Source: Pseudomonadota bacterium
Lineage (GTDB): Bacteria > Pseudomonadota > Gammaproteobacteria > Steroidobacterales > Woeseiaceae
NCBI GenBank assembly: GCA_022574185.1
Contig: JACZSM010000017.1
Span: forward strand, 1-42,378
Direction: 5' to 3'
DNA length: 42,378 nucleotides
The notes under the pieces are model-generated. The model did no database searches, was not told the DNA's origin, and saw only the letters and a list, made by a program, of their open reading frames with translations. Shown piece after piece: positions 17,891 to 25,853 of the stretch; position 1 is the stretch's first letter, and each line of letters starts with the position of its first letter. Position numbers and translations under genes: made by a program.

Positions 17891-17906
17891 ACACAAGATG
17901 TTGTGT
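17891..17906. promoter_or_regulatory. NrdR-box-like operator of nrdJ
   Basis: ACACAAGATGTTGTGT matches the 16-nt NrdR consensus (acaCwAtATaTwGtgt) at 14 of 16 positions, and its 10-nt flanked arms are perfectly symmetric. It lies about 6 nt downstream of the expected nrdJ transcription start, a position that suits repression. A half-match, ACACAAGAT, overlaps the -10 box 23 nt away. That is not the usual spacing of about 31 nt for paired NrdR boxes. Confidence 0.75.
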
Positions 17907-17918
17907 CCAATGCACACA

Positions 17919-17947
17919 AGATTATTCCCGTACGGGTCGACTGTCAA
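17919..17947 (-). promoter_or_regulatory. Sigma-70 promoter of nrdJa-nrdJb
   Basis: On the minus strand a perfect -35 box TTGACA (17947-17942) and a -10 box TAATCT (17924-17919) are separated by exactly 17 nt. Transcription would start near 17912 and give a leader of about 150 nt. The NrdR-like box sits directly downstream. The spacer contains the palindrome CCCGTACGGG. Confidence 0.85.
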
Positions 17948-18068
17948 GGGTTTAGTTGAAAAATATATGAGTTCTTTTTTCTTTATTTTTCAAAAACTTA
18001 TGGTATTTTCTGCAATAAGTGCTTTAAATACATAGAAAAAAAAACAGCACTTTCATTGAACTTTATAT
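17948..18068. other. AT-rich part of the nrdJ-hsp20 spacer
   Basis: This 120-nt stretch is far more AT-rich than its surroundings, with runs of T and A. It contains a 7-bp inverted repeat AAGTGCT (18017-18023) / AGCACTT (18046-18052). It is upstream of both the nrdJ and hsp20 promoters, so it could be an UP-element or a site for a nucleoid protein. No gene is visible. Confidence 0.45.
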
Positions 18069-18084
18069 CCACTACATATAGTGG
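18069..18084. promoter_or_regulatory. Second NrdR-like palindrome
   Basis: CCACTACATATAGTGG is a near-perfect 16-nt palindrome and matches the NrdR consensus at 13 of 16 positions, including the core. It is about 157 nt upstream of the predicted nrdJ start, too far for simple repression, and lies upstream of the hsp20 promoter. A half-copy, CAGATAGTGG, lies at 18121-18130. Another regulator is possible. Confidence 0.5.
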
Positions 18085-18150
18085 TATTAAGTCAAAATGT
18101 GTGATCGCTATCGATGCTCGCAGATAGTGGTCAAAATGGCCCATTCCTTC

Positions 18151-18177
18151 CTTGAATTAGCGATTTGCGCCCTTATT
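18151..18177 (+). promoter_or_regulatory. Sigma-32 (heat shock) promoter of hsp20
   Basis: CTTGAA (18151-18156) and CCCTTATT (18170-18177) are 13 nt apart. This agrees with the heat-shock consensus CTTGAAA-N(13-14)-CCCCATNT except for two bases in the -10 box. The leader would be about 65 nt. Confidence 0.7.
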
Positions 18178-18221
18178 TCAGCGAATACAGACGCACAATC
18201 GGATGCCCCCCTAGGGCTCCG

Positions 18222-18244
18222 TTTGCACAAATGACAGGAGCAAA
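18222..18244 (+). promoter_or_regulatory. Hairpin holding the hsp20 ribosome-binding site
   Basis: TTTGC (18222-18226) can pair with GCAAA (18240-18244). The Shine-Dalgarno AGGAG (18236-18240) lies mostly in the 13-nt loop and its last base is in the stem. Small heat-shock genes often have such temperature-sensitive leader hairpins. The stem is only 5 bp, so this remains a suggestion. Confidence 0.3.
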
Positions 18245-18247
18245 ATC

Positions 18248-18688
18248 ATGAATCTAGTACGTTTTGAACCCTGGTCGATCGTTGACCTGCTGCACCGCGA
18301 TTTCGATCGCCCGACTCTGCGCCGCTACGGCCGAGCAGATGGCAAAAACGCCGTCGCCGACTGGGTCCCGGCTATCGACATCATCGAACGGAAGGACCGT
18401 TTCGTTGTCCGCGCAGACGTGCCCGGTGTTGAACCCGCCGACATTCACGTCAGCATGGACGGCCGTGTCCTCAGTGTTGCAGGCGAGCGCAAGGCAGAGG
18501 ATCACAGCGAAGTCGATGGCGTGCAACGCTTCGAGCGAGTTAGCGGACGCTTCGAACGACGTTTCACACTCCCTGAATCAGCTGACGCCGATGGCATCAC
18601 CGCCAAAAGTGCGCATGGCATTCTCGAGATCTCGATTCCGAAACAGCCCGAATTGCAGGCGCGACGAATTACGGTTGAAGCCGCCTGA
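18248..18688 (+). CDS. Small heat shock protein, Hsp20/IbpA family
   Basis: This 146-residue ATP-independent holdase binds unfolding proteins in the cytoplasm and passes them to DnaK and ClpB. The alpha-crystallin domain runs from about residue 38 (DWVPAIDIIERKD) to 133. It includes the RADVPGVEPADI strand and the hallmark motif near A-HGILEISIPK. The short N-terminal arm begins MNLVRFEPWSIVDLL. The C-terminal tail lacks a clear I-x-I motif beyond ARRITVEA. AGGAG lies 7 nt before the ATG, and a sigma-32 promoter lies upstream. The protease gene 160 nt downstream extends the protein-quality theme. Confidence 0.93.
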   Translation: MNLVRFEPWSIVDLLHRDFDRPTLRRYGRADGKNAVADWVPAIDIIERKDRFVVRADVPGVEPADIHVSMDGRVLSVAGERKAEDHSEVDGVQRFERVSGRFERRFTLPESADADGITAKSAHGILEISIPKQPELQARRITVEAA

Positions 18689-18689
18689 T

Positions 18690-18700
18690 TGCCGTCGGCA
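18690..18700 (+). terminator. Short hairpin after hsp20
   Basis: TGCCGTCGGCA forms a tight 5-bp stem one nucleotide after the hsp20 stop. No T-run follows. A second stem, CCAACCG/CGGTTGG (18778-18808), precedes the protease gene. Confidence 0.35.
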
Positions 18701-18848
18701 AGATACCCGGGTGCAACGATTTATTGCGCTCGGGCATCTTTGATTTAATGAACCGACCTTAAGGAAACAGGTCTGCCAACCGTATTCACAGTCGATACAG
18801 CCCGGTTGGCGTAACATGCGCGACAGTGGTTCGAATCGAGAGGCTCAG

Positions 18849-20192
18849 ATGCAAACGAAAACCCGACTTATGCTGACCGGCTTACTGCTGACTCTCTCGG
18901 CACTTGGTTTGGCGGCATTTCCCGGCGAGATCGACGGCGACGCAATGCCAAGCCTGGCGCCGCTCGTAGAAAGAGTCTCTCCCGCCGTTGTCAATATTCG
19001 AGTGAGCCAGACAATAAAAAGCCGATCGCCACTTGGCGACGATGCATTTCGCCGGTTTTTCGGCCTTCCTGACGTGCCTGGAGGTTCGCGCGAAGTTGCC
19101 AGTGCAGGATCCGGCGTCATTGTCGATTCGGCGCGCGGCTATATTTTGACCAATCATCATGTCGTCGAAAACGCAGATACAATCCAGATCTCTTTGATCG
19201 ACGGAACAATTCTGGACGCCGAGATCATCGGCTCGGACCCTGCCACAGACATCGCATTGATCAAGGTTGAGGCTGATAACCTCGTGGAAATGCCGATAGG
19301 CGACTCGGCAATCATGCGCGTCGGCGATTTCGTCCTCGCGATCGGCAATCCGTTTGGCCTCGGACACACCGTGACATCGGGCATCATCAGTGCATTGGGT
19401 CGAACCGATATCAACCGCAACGGTTACGAGGATTTTATTCAGACCGATGCGTCAATCAACCCGGGAAATTCAGGTGGCGCACTCGTCAACATGCGCGGCG
19501 AGCTCGTCGGTATCAATTCGGCGATCATCAGTCGCTCGGGCGGCAACGTCGGCATTGGCTTTGCCGTACCAACCGCGATTGCCAGCTCAATCATGCTGCA
19601 AATTCTCGACTTCGGCGAGGTTCGTCGCGGACTCTTGGGTATCAGGATTCAGACGATCGACGCTGCGATTGCGCGCTTACTCGAGGCCAGTGTCGATCGC
19701 GGCGCCTTGATCGCATCGGTCGATCCGGGGTCAGCGGCCGAGGATGCTGGCTTGCGCGTTGATGACATCATCATCGAGGTCAATGACAAGAAAATATCCA
19801 GCGCGTCTGAGCTGCGCAACACCATCGGCCTGATGGGCTCCGGCGAGCAGATCAATATCAAGTACATTCGCGATGGTCATACTGAATCGACGATCGCGAG
19901 ACTCGGACGACTACAGGTGGCACGCAGCGTCAGCAGGGACATTCACCCAGGACTCGAAGGCGCCCAGTTCGCGTCGTCATCGTCGACCAGCACGGCAGGC
20001 ATAGAGGTTACTGAGGTAGAAGCGGGCAGCCCGGCTGCCCAACGCGGCTTGCGAGCCGGCGATGTGATCACGGCAGTCAATCGCCGCCCCGTCAGGAATT
20101 TGCAGCAGCTCACAGAAATCGCGATGTCCAACCGGATCCTTTTTCTGCTGGTACAACGCGGCGATCGCGCATTGATGTTACAAATTCGCTGA
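18849..20192 (+). CDS. degQ: Periplasmic serine endoprotease, DegQ/DegP (HtrA) family
   Basis: This HtrA-type protease and chaperone degrades misfolded envelope proteins. A signal peptide covers about residues 1-25 (QTKTRLMLTGLLLTLSALG). The trypsin-like triad is H104 (TNHHVV), D134 (TDIALIKV) and S208 (GNSGGAL). Two PDZ domains follow (about 250-345 and 360-447), the second shortened at the end. The length of 447 residues, without the long Q-loop of DegP, favours DegQ. I chose the ATG at 18849, with GAGAGG 5 nt upstream; an ATG 33 nt earlier would spoil the signal peptide. An Slt gene follows 67 nt downstream. Confidence 0.93.
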   Translation: MQTKTRLMLTGLLLTLSALGLAAFPGEIDGDAMPSLAPLVERVSPAVVNIRVSQTIKSRSPLGDDAFRRFFGLPDVPGGSREVASAGSGVIVDSARGYILTNHHVVENADTIQISLIDGTILDAEIIGSDPATDIALIKVEADNLVEMPIGDSAIMRVGDFVLAIGNPFGLGHTVTSGIISALGRTDINRNGYEDFIQTDASINPGNSGGALVNMRGELVGINSAIISRSGGNVGIGFAVPTAIASSIMLQILDFGEVRRGLLGIRIQTIDAAIARLLEASVDRGALIASVDPGSAAEDAGLRVDDIIIEVNDKKISSASELRNTIGLMGSGEQINIKYIRDGHTESTIARLGRLQVARSVSRDIHPGLEGAQFASSSSTSTAGIEVTEVEAGSPAAQRGLRAGDVITAVNRRPVRNLQQLTEIAMSNRILFLLVQRGDRALMLQIR

Positions 20193-20259
20193 GTCGTTGC
20201 GCACCTTCTACACATTCAGTAAGGTCCGATGAGGAACTGATGTAGATACCCGTGTGTAG

Positions 20260-22260
20260 ATGTCTGTGACTCGATTTGCCACGCTCCGGTGCAGAAATTG
20301 CCTTGCCGCGGTCACGATCTTCGCGATTTGCACACCAATCGCGATTGCCGATGAAATCGATGCGCAACGCAAACTATTTCAAAGCGTCTACGCGACGGCC
20401 GAGCTAGGCAATTGGCGTGAAGTCGACAAGCTCTCCGTCGACGACGGACAACTGCTTGCCAGCTACGTTCTCTGGCCCGACCTGCGCGCCGCATGGTTTC
20501 GCGGCACACTCAGGAATGCCGTGCATGCCGATATAGACTCTTTTCTTGCGCAATACGGCGTGCTGCGCCCCGCCCGTGACCTGCGCTACCGGTATGCATT
20601 GCACCTCGCAGAGGCCGGCGACCTGCCCGGTTACCTGATGATCTATCAACAATTTTACCAGGGCCTCGAAAATCCCAAACTGGATTGCCTGGCATTGCGC
20701 GCGGAGCTTGTCGCGGGCCAAAATCAGCGCATCGTCAATCGAGCAATTGACCTTTGGACGGTTGGCAAGAGCCAGGTTGAAGAATGCGATCCCGTATTCG
20801 CTTTTCTTACCGACAACAAATTGCTGGGACACGCTGACTTCGCAAGACGTTTCGACCTGTCGATCGCAGCGCATGAGTTCTCCCTTGCGCGCTGGATTGC
20901 GACGTCAATCGACCAGGATCATGTCGACATCGCCGATCAGTGGCGCAATGCACAGGACAAGCCAGAGGTTTTTGTGCGGGCCCACCAGCGATGGAGCAAG
21001 GACGAGACAAGCCGCAAGCAACTCGTCTATGCGATCGAACGCATCACGTTCAGCGATCCGATGCTCGCACTTGAATTGTGGCTGGAACTGACAGGAGCGC
21101 ATGCCTTCTCAGTAGAACAGGACTATCGGACCAGGCGACATATCGCGCTTTGGGCCGCTCGTGACCAACTTCCCGGTGCGTATGCTTTGCTCGCCAACCT
21201 GCCGCAGCCTGCACAGAACGACGAAGTGCTGCGATGGCGGGCCCGATCGAGCCTCCGAGAGCAAGACTGGGAGAACTTGCTTGTGGATATCGCGCTGATG
21301 TCCGACGGCGAACGCAATTCTGAGCAATGGCGATACTGGAGTGGCGTCGCATTGCAACGCAGCGGTGCGGCAAGCGCGGCCGACGCAGCGCTTATCGATC
21401 TGGCCGCTGAGCGCAGTTACTACGGTTTTCTTGCCGCGGATGAGATGGGTCTGACCTATGTGCTCGACGATGGCGAAATCACCGCCGATGAATCCGTGAT
21501 CTCGCAACTGGCAGGTCGGCCAGAGCTCATTCGCGCTCGCGAATTATATCTCGTCGGCCTCGATGGCCGCGGTCGCGCTGAGTGGGACGATATCGTTGGA
21601 TATCTCACGCCTGAGTACAAGCTGCAGGCTGCAAAACTAGCTGCCCGTTGGGGCTGGAATTCACGGGCAATCGCTACCACCGCAAGCGTGGGCGAGTATG
21701 ACGATCTGACGCTGCGTTACCCACTGCCTTTCCAGAAATCATTTCGGCAATTCACGGCAAGCGCCAATATCTCACTGACCTGGGCCTACGGTGTTGCTCG
21801 CAGCGAGAGTCTATTCATGCGTGATGTGCGCTCCAGCGCCGGCGCAATCGGACTGATGCAACTGATGCCGACAACCGGTCGCAAGATCGCGCGGCAATTA
21901 AACCTGCCGTATTCAGGGCTCGACACACTGACCAATCCACACGACAACATTCGTCTCGGTACCACCTACCTTGGACAAATGGCCAAACGTTATGGTGGCA
22001 ATCAGGTACTCGCGACCGCCGCGTATAACGCCGGACCACACCGCGTGGATCGCTGGATTCCGGAATCAGGGAATGTCGATGCGCGCATCTGGATCGAAAA
22101 CATCCCTTATGACGAAACGCGCCAGTACGTTAAACGAGTCCTTGCTGCAGAGACAATCTTTCATTGGCGCATAACGGGCCAGATTCGCCGTCTGTCGGAC
22201 GGATTATCGCTCGTCGAATCCGCAGCTGATTCACAAAAGGTCGCAGAAAATCGTAAGTAA
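20260..22260 (+). CDS. slt: Soluble lytic murein transglycosylase (Slt70-like)
   Basis: This periplasmic enzyme cleaves the MurNAc-GlcNAc bond of peptidoglycan to give 1,6-anhydro ends. Its products feed the recycling route that Mpl serves. The protein has 666 residues: a signal peptide ending near IAIADE (residue 31), a long alpha-helical U-domain of superhelical repeats (about 40-470), a linker, and a C-terminal SLT domain (about 500-640). The catalytic Glu is E516 in ARSES, followed by GAIGLMQLMP and AAYNAGPHRV. The ribosome-binding site is weak. It may be read through from degQ. Its end is 8 nt from the convergent aminopeptidase gene. Confidence 0.95.
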   Translation: MSVTRFATLRCRNCLAAVTIFAICTPIAIADEIDAQRKLFQSVYATAELGNWREVDKLSVDDGQLLASYVLWPDLRAAWFRGTLRNAVHADIDSFLAQYGVLRPARDLRYRYALHLAEAGDLPGYLMIYQQFYQGLENPKLDCLALRAELVAGQNQRIVNRAIDLWTVGKSQVEECDPVFAFLTDNKLLGHADFARRFDLSIAAHEFSLARWIATSIDQDHVDIADQWRNAQDKPEVFVRAHQRWSKDETSRKQLVYAIERITFSDPMLALELWLELTGAHAFSVEQDYRTRRHIALWAARDQLPGAYALLANLPQPAQNDEVLRWRARSSLREQDWENLLVDIALMSDGERNSEQWRYWSGVALQRSGAASAADAALIDLAAERSYYGFLAADEMGLTYVLDDGEITADESVISQLAGRPELIRARELYLVGLDGRGRAEWDDIVGYLTPEYKLQAAKLAARWGWNSRAIATTASVGEYDDLTLRYPLPFQKSFRQFTASANISLTWAYGVARSESLFMRDVRSSAGAIGLMQLMPTTGRKIARQLNLPYSGLDTLTNPHDNIRLGTTYLGQMAKRYGGNQVLATAAYNAGPHRVDRWIPESGNVDARIWIENIPYDETRQYVKRVLAAETIFHWRITGQIRRLSDGLSLVESAADSQKVAENRK

Positions 22261-22268
22261 TATGGCGC

Positions 22269-23339
22269 TTACAATGCGGCCAGCCGTGCTTCTCGCGTCT
22301 CTTTGTCCAGGTTCGAAAGCGTTTTCGCTGCCGTGTAAAAACATTGCAGGTCATCCTCGCATCGTCTGAGTAGCGCCCTGAATGCGGGAACATGTCCGTT
22401 GTACAACACCAACGATACGATGCGCGCATTGTTCAGTCCCGCATCCAGCCAGGTCGGTGCGCTTTGACCTGCCTGTGTGAACTCAGCCCTGATAGCTTCT
22501 TCGAGACGCGAGATGCGATCTGCCTTGAGTCTGCGTTTCTCGTTTTGACCGATCGCATTCGAGTAAACCGTTCTCAAGTCTTCGCGGGCAGCATCGACGA
22601 GCTGCATTAATCTTCGTCGACGGTCGATTCGATCGTAATACTCGCCCAACTCGGCGACATTGCCAGTCATGGCCAGCCATCTTTCGATGCCGGTCTGTTC
22701 GACAGCCGTCGCGAACGACTCGTTAAACCCTGCATCGTCCTTGACGTAGAGGACCTGGTGCGCGAGTTCGTGAAACATCACCGCCACGAGATCGACATCA
22801 TCCCAGTGCATCATCGTATTGAGGATCGGGTCGTTGAACCTGCCGAGCGTCGAATACGCCACGACACCGCCGAACGCAACGTCGTAGCCATCCGCTCTGA
22901 GCTTTGCTGCTTTGCGCTGCGCCGCCTGCTGCGAAAAATAGCCGCGGTAACTCACACATCCGACAATCGGGTAACACCAGCGTTTTGGCTGCAGCGAGAA
23001 CTCAGGTGCGGCTATGACATTCCAGATAACGTAGTCGCGCTCCAGATCCGCATAGCTTCGATAGCTGTCGTTGTCGGGAAGCCCCAGCACTTCGATGGAA
23101 AACTCGCGCGCCTGCTCGACAACTCGCAGGCGTTCGCTGAGTTCCAGGGGCGTCTCGTCGGACCGAATCACGTCAGCAATCGGCTCACGGGACCGCATGA
23201 CGGCAAGCTGACCACGAGCTGCCTGTACGTAATAGCAGCCGTGCAAAGACATCATGAATCCAATTATGACAACGGCCGTCGCGAATCTACGCGATGCGAG
23301 GGCAACTTGAGCTAACACCGGATTTCGAAATACAGCCAT
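22269..23339 (-). CDS. Lipoprotein zinc aminopeptidase (COG4324-type)
   Basis: The 356-residue protein belongs to the predicted-aminopeptidase family with the zinc motif HELAH (H190, E191, H194) and a downstream third ligand, E207, in NESFA. A hydrophobic N-terminus with lipobox SLHGC (Cys35) predicts a lipoprotein, probably on the periplasmic side of a membrane. The family segment with RGYFSQQAAQRKAAKL and GGVVAYSTLGRFNDPIL is well preserved. The substrate is unknown. It is 38 nt downstream of a transglycosylase gene on the same strand, so a shared role in cell-wall or peptide turnover is plausible but inferred. Confidence 0.88.
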   Translation of the reverse strand: MAVFRNPVLAQVALASRRFATAVVIIGFMMSLHGCYYVQAARGQLAVMRSREPIADVIRSDETPLELSERLRVVEQAREFSIEVLGLPDNDSYRSYADLERDYVIWNVIAAPEFSLQPKRWCYPIVGCVSYRGYFSQQAAQRKAAKLRADGYDVAFGGVVAYSTLGRFNDPILNTMMHWDDVDLVAVMFHELAHQVLYVKDDAGFNESFATAVEQTGIERWLAMTGNVAELGEYYDRIDRRRRLMQLVDAAREDLRTVYSNAIGQNEKRRLKADRISRLEEAIRAEFTQAGQSAPTWLDAGLNNARIVSLVLYNGHVPAFRALLRRCEDDLQCFYTAAKTLSNLDKETREARLAAL

Positions 23340-23377
23340 CTTTTCGTATTGGGTCGATGCGTCTGCGCAGACGACCC

Positions 23378-24031
23378 CTAGCCGAATATCGACCAGCCGT
23401 TATGCAGGTCATCCTCACAGCGTTGCAGCTGCACCCACCATTCTCGTGCCCGGACATCCACGCGCTGCGCCGTCCTTTTGAGCCAGTCTTTATCCTCGTA
23501 GGATCCGCGAACCCAGCCAGCCTGGCCTTCGTGATACGCGAGGTATTGATTGTACGGATCCCATTTGGAAATGCCCACAGAACTGTTTGACAGGTTCGTA
23601 TACCAACCTACAAAGTCGATGGCATCGTTGAAATCATCGCGATTGGCGTATCGTCGTCCGGTAGCATTTTTGTATCGTAGCCAGGTTTTATCGAGCGCCT
23701 GGGCATAACCATAGGCATTGGATTGTCGCTTCCACGGTATGAACCCCAGCAATTTTGTTCGTGGAGATTTAGCGTTATTTTTGAATGACGATTCCTGCCG
23801 GATTATCGACATCTGCACATGCTTCGGCGTGCCCCAACGCTGTTCCGACTTTGTCGCCGCGGCGTACCAGCCGCGCTTGTCTTCGAAGATTGCACAGATA
23901 TCGTCGAGATTCCTGGGTGTTGCGTCCCTGAAAACCACATTGACAGCTGCCCACAGTCCACCCAACAACAGGACTGCCCGCCACATGCGGCCTCGTGCAG
24001 ACTTACGAGATTTTCCCGAAATCCCCTGCAT
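23378..24031 (-). CDS. Membrane-anchored SLT-domain transglycosylase
   Basis: This 217-residue protein has a basic N-terminus, one membrane helix (about residues 17-34), and an SLT-like lysozyme fold. The probable catalytic Glu is E80 in IIRQESSFKNNAKSP. It is followed by NAYGYAQALDKTW, which replaces the usual GLMQ motif, and then DFVGWYTN and YHEGQAGW. It differs strongly from the large Slt at 20260-22260. It resembles short transglycosylase-domain proteins, possibly of phage-like or housekeeping origin. It is the first gene of a two-gene transcript with the aminopeptidase. Confidence 0.85.
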   Translation of the reverse strand: MQGISGKSRKSARGRMWRAVLLLGGLWAAVNVVFRDATPRNLDDICAIFEDKRGWYAAATKSEQRWGTPKHVQMSIIRQESSFKNNAKSPRTKLLGFIPWKRQSNAYGYAQALDKTWLRYKNATGRRYANRDDFNDAIDFVGWYTNLSNSSVGISKWDPYNQYLAYHEGQAGWVRGSYEDKDWLKRTAQRVDVRAREWWVQLQRCEDDLHNGWSIFG

Positions 24032-24227
24032 ACTGCTGATCTAATTGCGAAACTATTAGCCCAAGGATTGTAGTATAGGGCGATCGGCCCACGATTGTAC
24101 GAGATCCGGCCGCGCAGAGATGGCGTTGCTGAATCAATATTGGCAGCGTATCGTGACCCGCAAACCGTGACGACTGCTTGCAAAGGTTGATACACCGTCA
24201 AGGCGATATTGATGGAGTACGAGTTTA

Positions 24228-24596
24228 ATGGCACTGATTAAATGCCGTGAGTGGAATCACGAGATCAACGATCAAGCGAAGATCTGCCCCAACTGCGGCG
24301 TACTCAAAAAGACATGGCCGTTAACGAAATTTACTCGTTTCTATTTCATTGGCGGATTCGTATTCGTCATGCTCTACGCCCTGGTCTTCGATCCTGATCT
24401 GCTGGTTTATCTGGCTGCAGTTTGGCTGTTGATTGGGTTTGGATTGGGCCTCATCGTTTACGGCAGGGCACGCAGGGACGTAAGCGACATTGCGGGTCCA
24501 GTGTACTTACTGGGGATTGCCTGGTTAATAATGCTGCTTTTCGCGGGCATTTTTAGAATTTTCGACCCACTTTATAATTACACTATCAGTAACTAG
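24228..24596 (+). CDS. Membrane protein with a degenerate zinc ribbon
   Basis: The 122-residue protein starts like the small zinc-ribbon family (MALIKCxxC...CPNCG). Here the first knuckle reads CREWN, so the second cysteine is lost, while the second knuckle CPNCG is intact. Three hydrophobic segments follow (about 33-50, 56-78 and 88-110). Function is unknown. GGAG lies 10 nt before the ATG. The cca gene begins 36 nt downstream and may share the transcript. The 195 nt upstream show no further gene. Confidence 0.75.
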   Translation: MALIKCREWNHEINDQAKICPNCGVLKKTWPLTKFTRFYFIGGFVFVMLYALVFDPDLLVYLAAVWLLIGFGLGLIVYGRARRDVSDIAGPVYLLGIAWLIMLLFAGIFRIFDPLYNYTISN

Positions 24597-24632
24597 AAAT
24601 GATTTTCTCAACATCCATGCGCGCCTGAATCG

Positions 24633-25853
24633 ATGCAAGTGTATCTCGTCGGTGGCGCTGTTCGTGATGAGCAGCTCGGACTGCCTGTGAAAGAACGGGA
24701 CTGGTGCGTCGTGGGTGCATCAGCCGATGCACTGATTGCACAAGGATACAAGCAAGTCGGCAAGGATTTCCCCGTGTTTTTACACCCGGAAACGGGCGAG
24801 GAATATGCACTCGCGCGTACCGAACGCAAGACCGCTGCCGGATACCATGGTTTCGCATTCAATACATCACCCGATGTCACGATCGAGGAGGATCTGAGCC
24901 GCCGTGACCTGACGATCAATGCGCTCGCCAAAGACGATGATGGTCACCTGATCGACCCCTGCAATGGCTTGGCCGACATCAAACAACGCCTGATCAGGCA
25001 CATCTCCGACGCATTTGCGGAGGATCCTGTCCGCATTCTGCGCGCCGCAAAGTTTGCAGCAAGATTTGCGCATCTTGGTTTTCGTATCGCCCCCGAAACT
25101 CGTGACCTCATGCGGCAAATGGTTGCTGACGGCGAGGCCGATGCGCTCGTGCCCGATCGAACCTGGAAAGAAACTGCCGCAGCACTTGCCGGAAAAGATC
25201 CAAGAATATTCTTCGAGTCATTGCGGGCATGTGGCGCACTGCGAATCGTCTTTCCGGAAATCGATGCGTTATTCGGCGTGCCCCAGCCCGCGAAATGGCA
25301 TCCCGAGGTCGACACGGGTGTGCACACAATGATGGTGCTCGACGTAGCCGAAGAACTAAGCAGCGATGTCGAGGTTCGATTTGCAGCGCTGGTGCACGAT
25401 CTTGGCAAAGGCACGACGAGCGCTGACGATCTGCCGAGCCACCCGGGGCATGAACAGCGCGGCTGCGACCTGATCAGGTCCCTGTCGAATCGACTGCCCG
25501 TGCCGCGATCCTGCCGCGACCTCGCGCTGATCGTTGCGGAATATCACACGCATTGTCACCGCGTACTGGAATTACGCGACTCTTCCGTCGTCAACGTCTT
25601 CGAGAAGACCGACGCGTTTCGTCGCCCTGAGCGATTCTCACAGTTTTTGCTGGCTTGCGAGGCCGATGCGCGCGGTCGCCTTGGGTTAGAGCACGTCGAG
25701 TATGCACAGGCTGACTATTTGCGTAGTGCGTATCAGGCCGCGCTGGCCGTGGATGCGGCGAGTATCGCGCAGGACAAAAAAGCAGGCGAGATCGAAGCCG
25801 CAATCAGGCGCGCACGGATTGATGCTGTTCGCCAGTGCCGCAAAGCACGCTAG
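24633..25853 (+). CDS. cca: CCA-adding tRNA nucleotidyltransferase
   Basis: Cca adds or repairs the 3'-terminal CCA of tRNAs without a template. The protein aligns over most of its 406 residues with E. coli Cca: GGAVRD (7-12), RRDLTINALA, the FPEIDALFGVP stretch, and an HD phosphohydrolase domain with HPEVDTG and HDLGKG. An oddity is residue 21. E. coli has Asp there, in a metal-binding Asp-Arg-Asp, and this protein has Glu (KERDW). Conservative substitution may preserve activity. No strong ribosome-binding site is visible. Its stop codon overlaps that of the opposite gene through the shared palindrome CTAG. Confidence 0.96.
   Translation: MQVYLVGGAVRDEQLGLPVKERDWCVVGASADALIAQGYKQVGKDFPVFLHPETGEEYALARTERKTAAGYHGFAFNTSPDVTIEEDLSRRDLTINALAKDDDGHLIDPCNGLADIKQRLIRHISDAFAEDPVRILRAAKFAARFAHLGFRIAPETRDLMRQMVADGEADALVPDRTWKETAAALAGKDPRIFFESLRACGALRIVFPEIDALFGVPQPAKWHPEVDTGVHTMMVLDVAEELSSDVEVRFAALVHDLGKGTTSADDLPSHPGHEQRGCDLIRSLSNRLPVPRSCRDLALIVAEYHTHCHRVLELRDSSVVNVFEKTDAFRRPERFSQFLLACEADARGRLGLEHVEYAQADYLRSAYQAALAVDAASIAQDKKAGEIEAAIRRARIDAVRQCRKAR

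Noticed and set aside
17914-17929. Tandem NrdR box beside the main one
   Set aside because: Only the left half matches, and the 23-nt offset is not the usual spacing, so I list one box only.
17765-17947. Longer nrdJa start
   Set aside because: The extension overlaps the promoter and NrdR-like box and has no family similarity.
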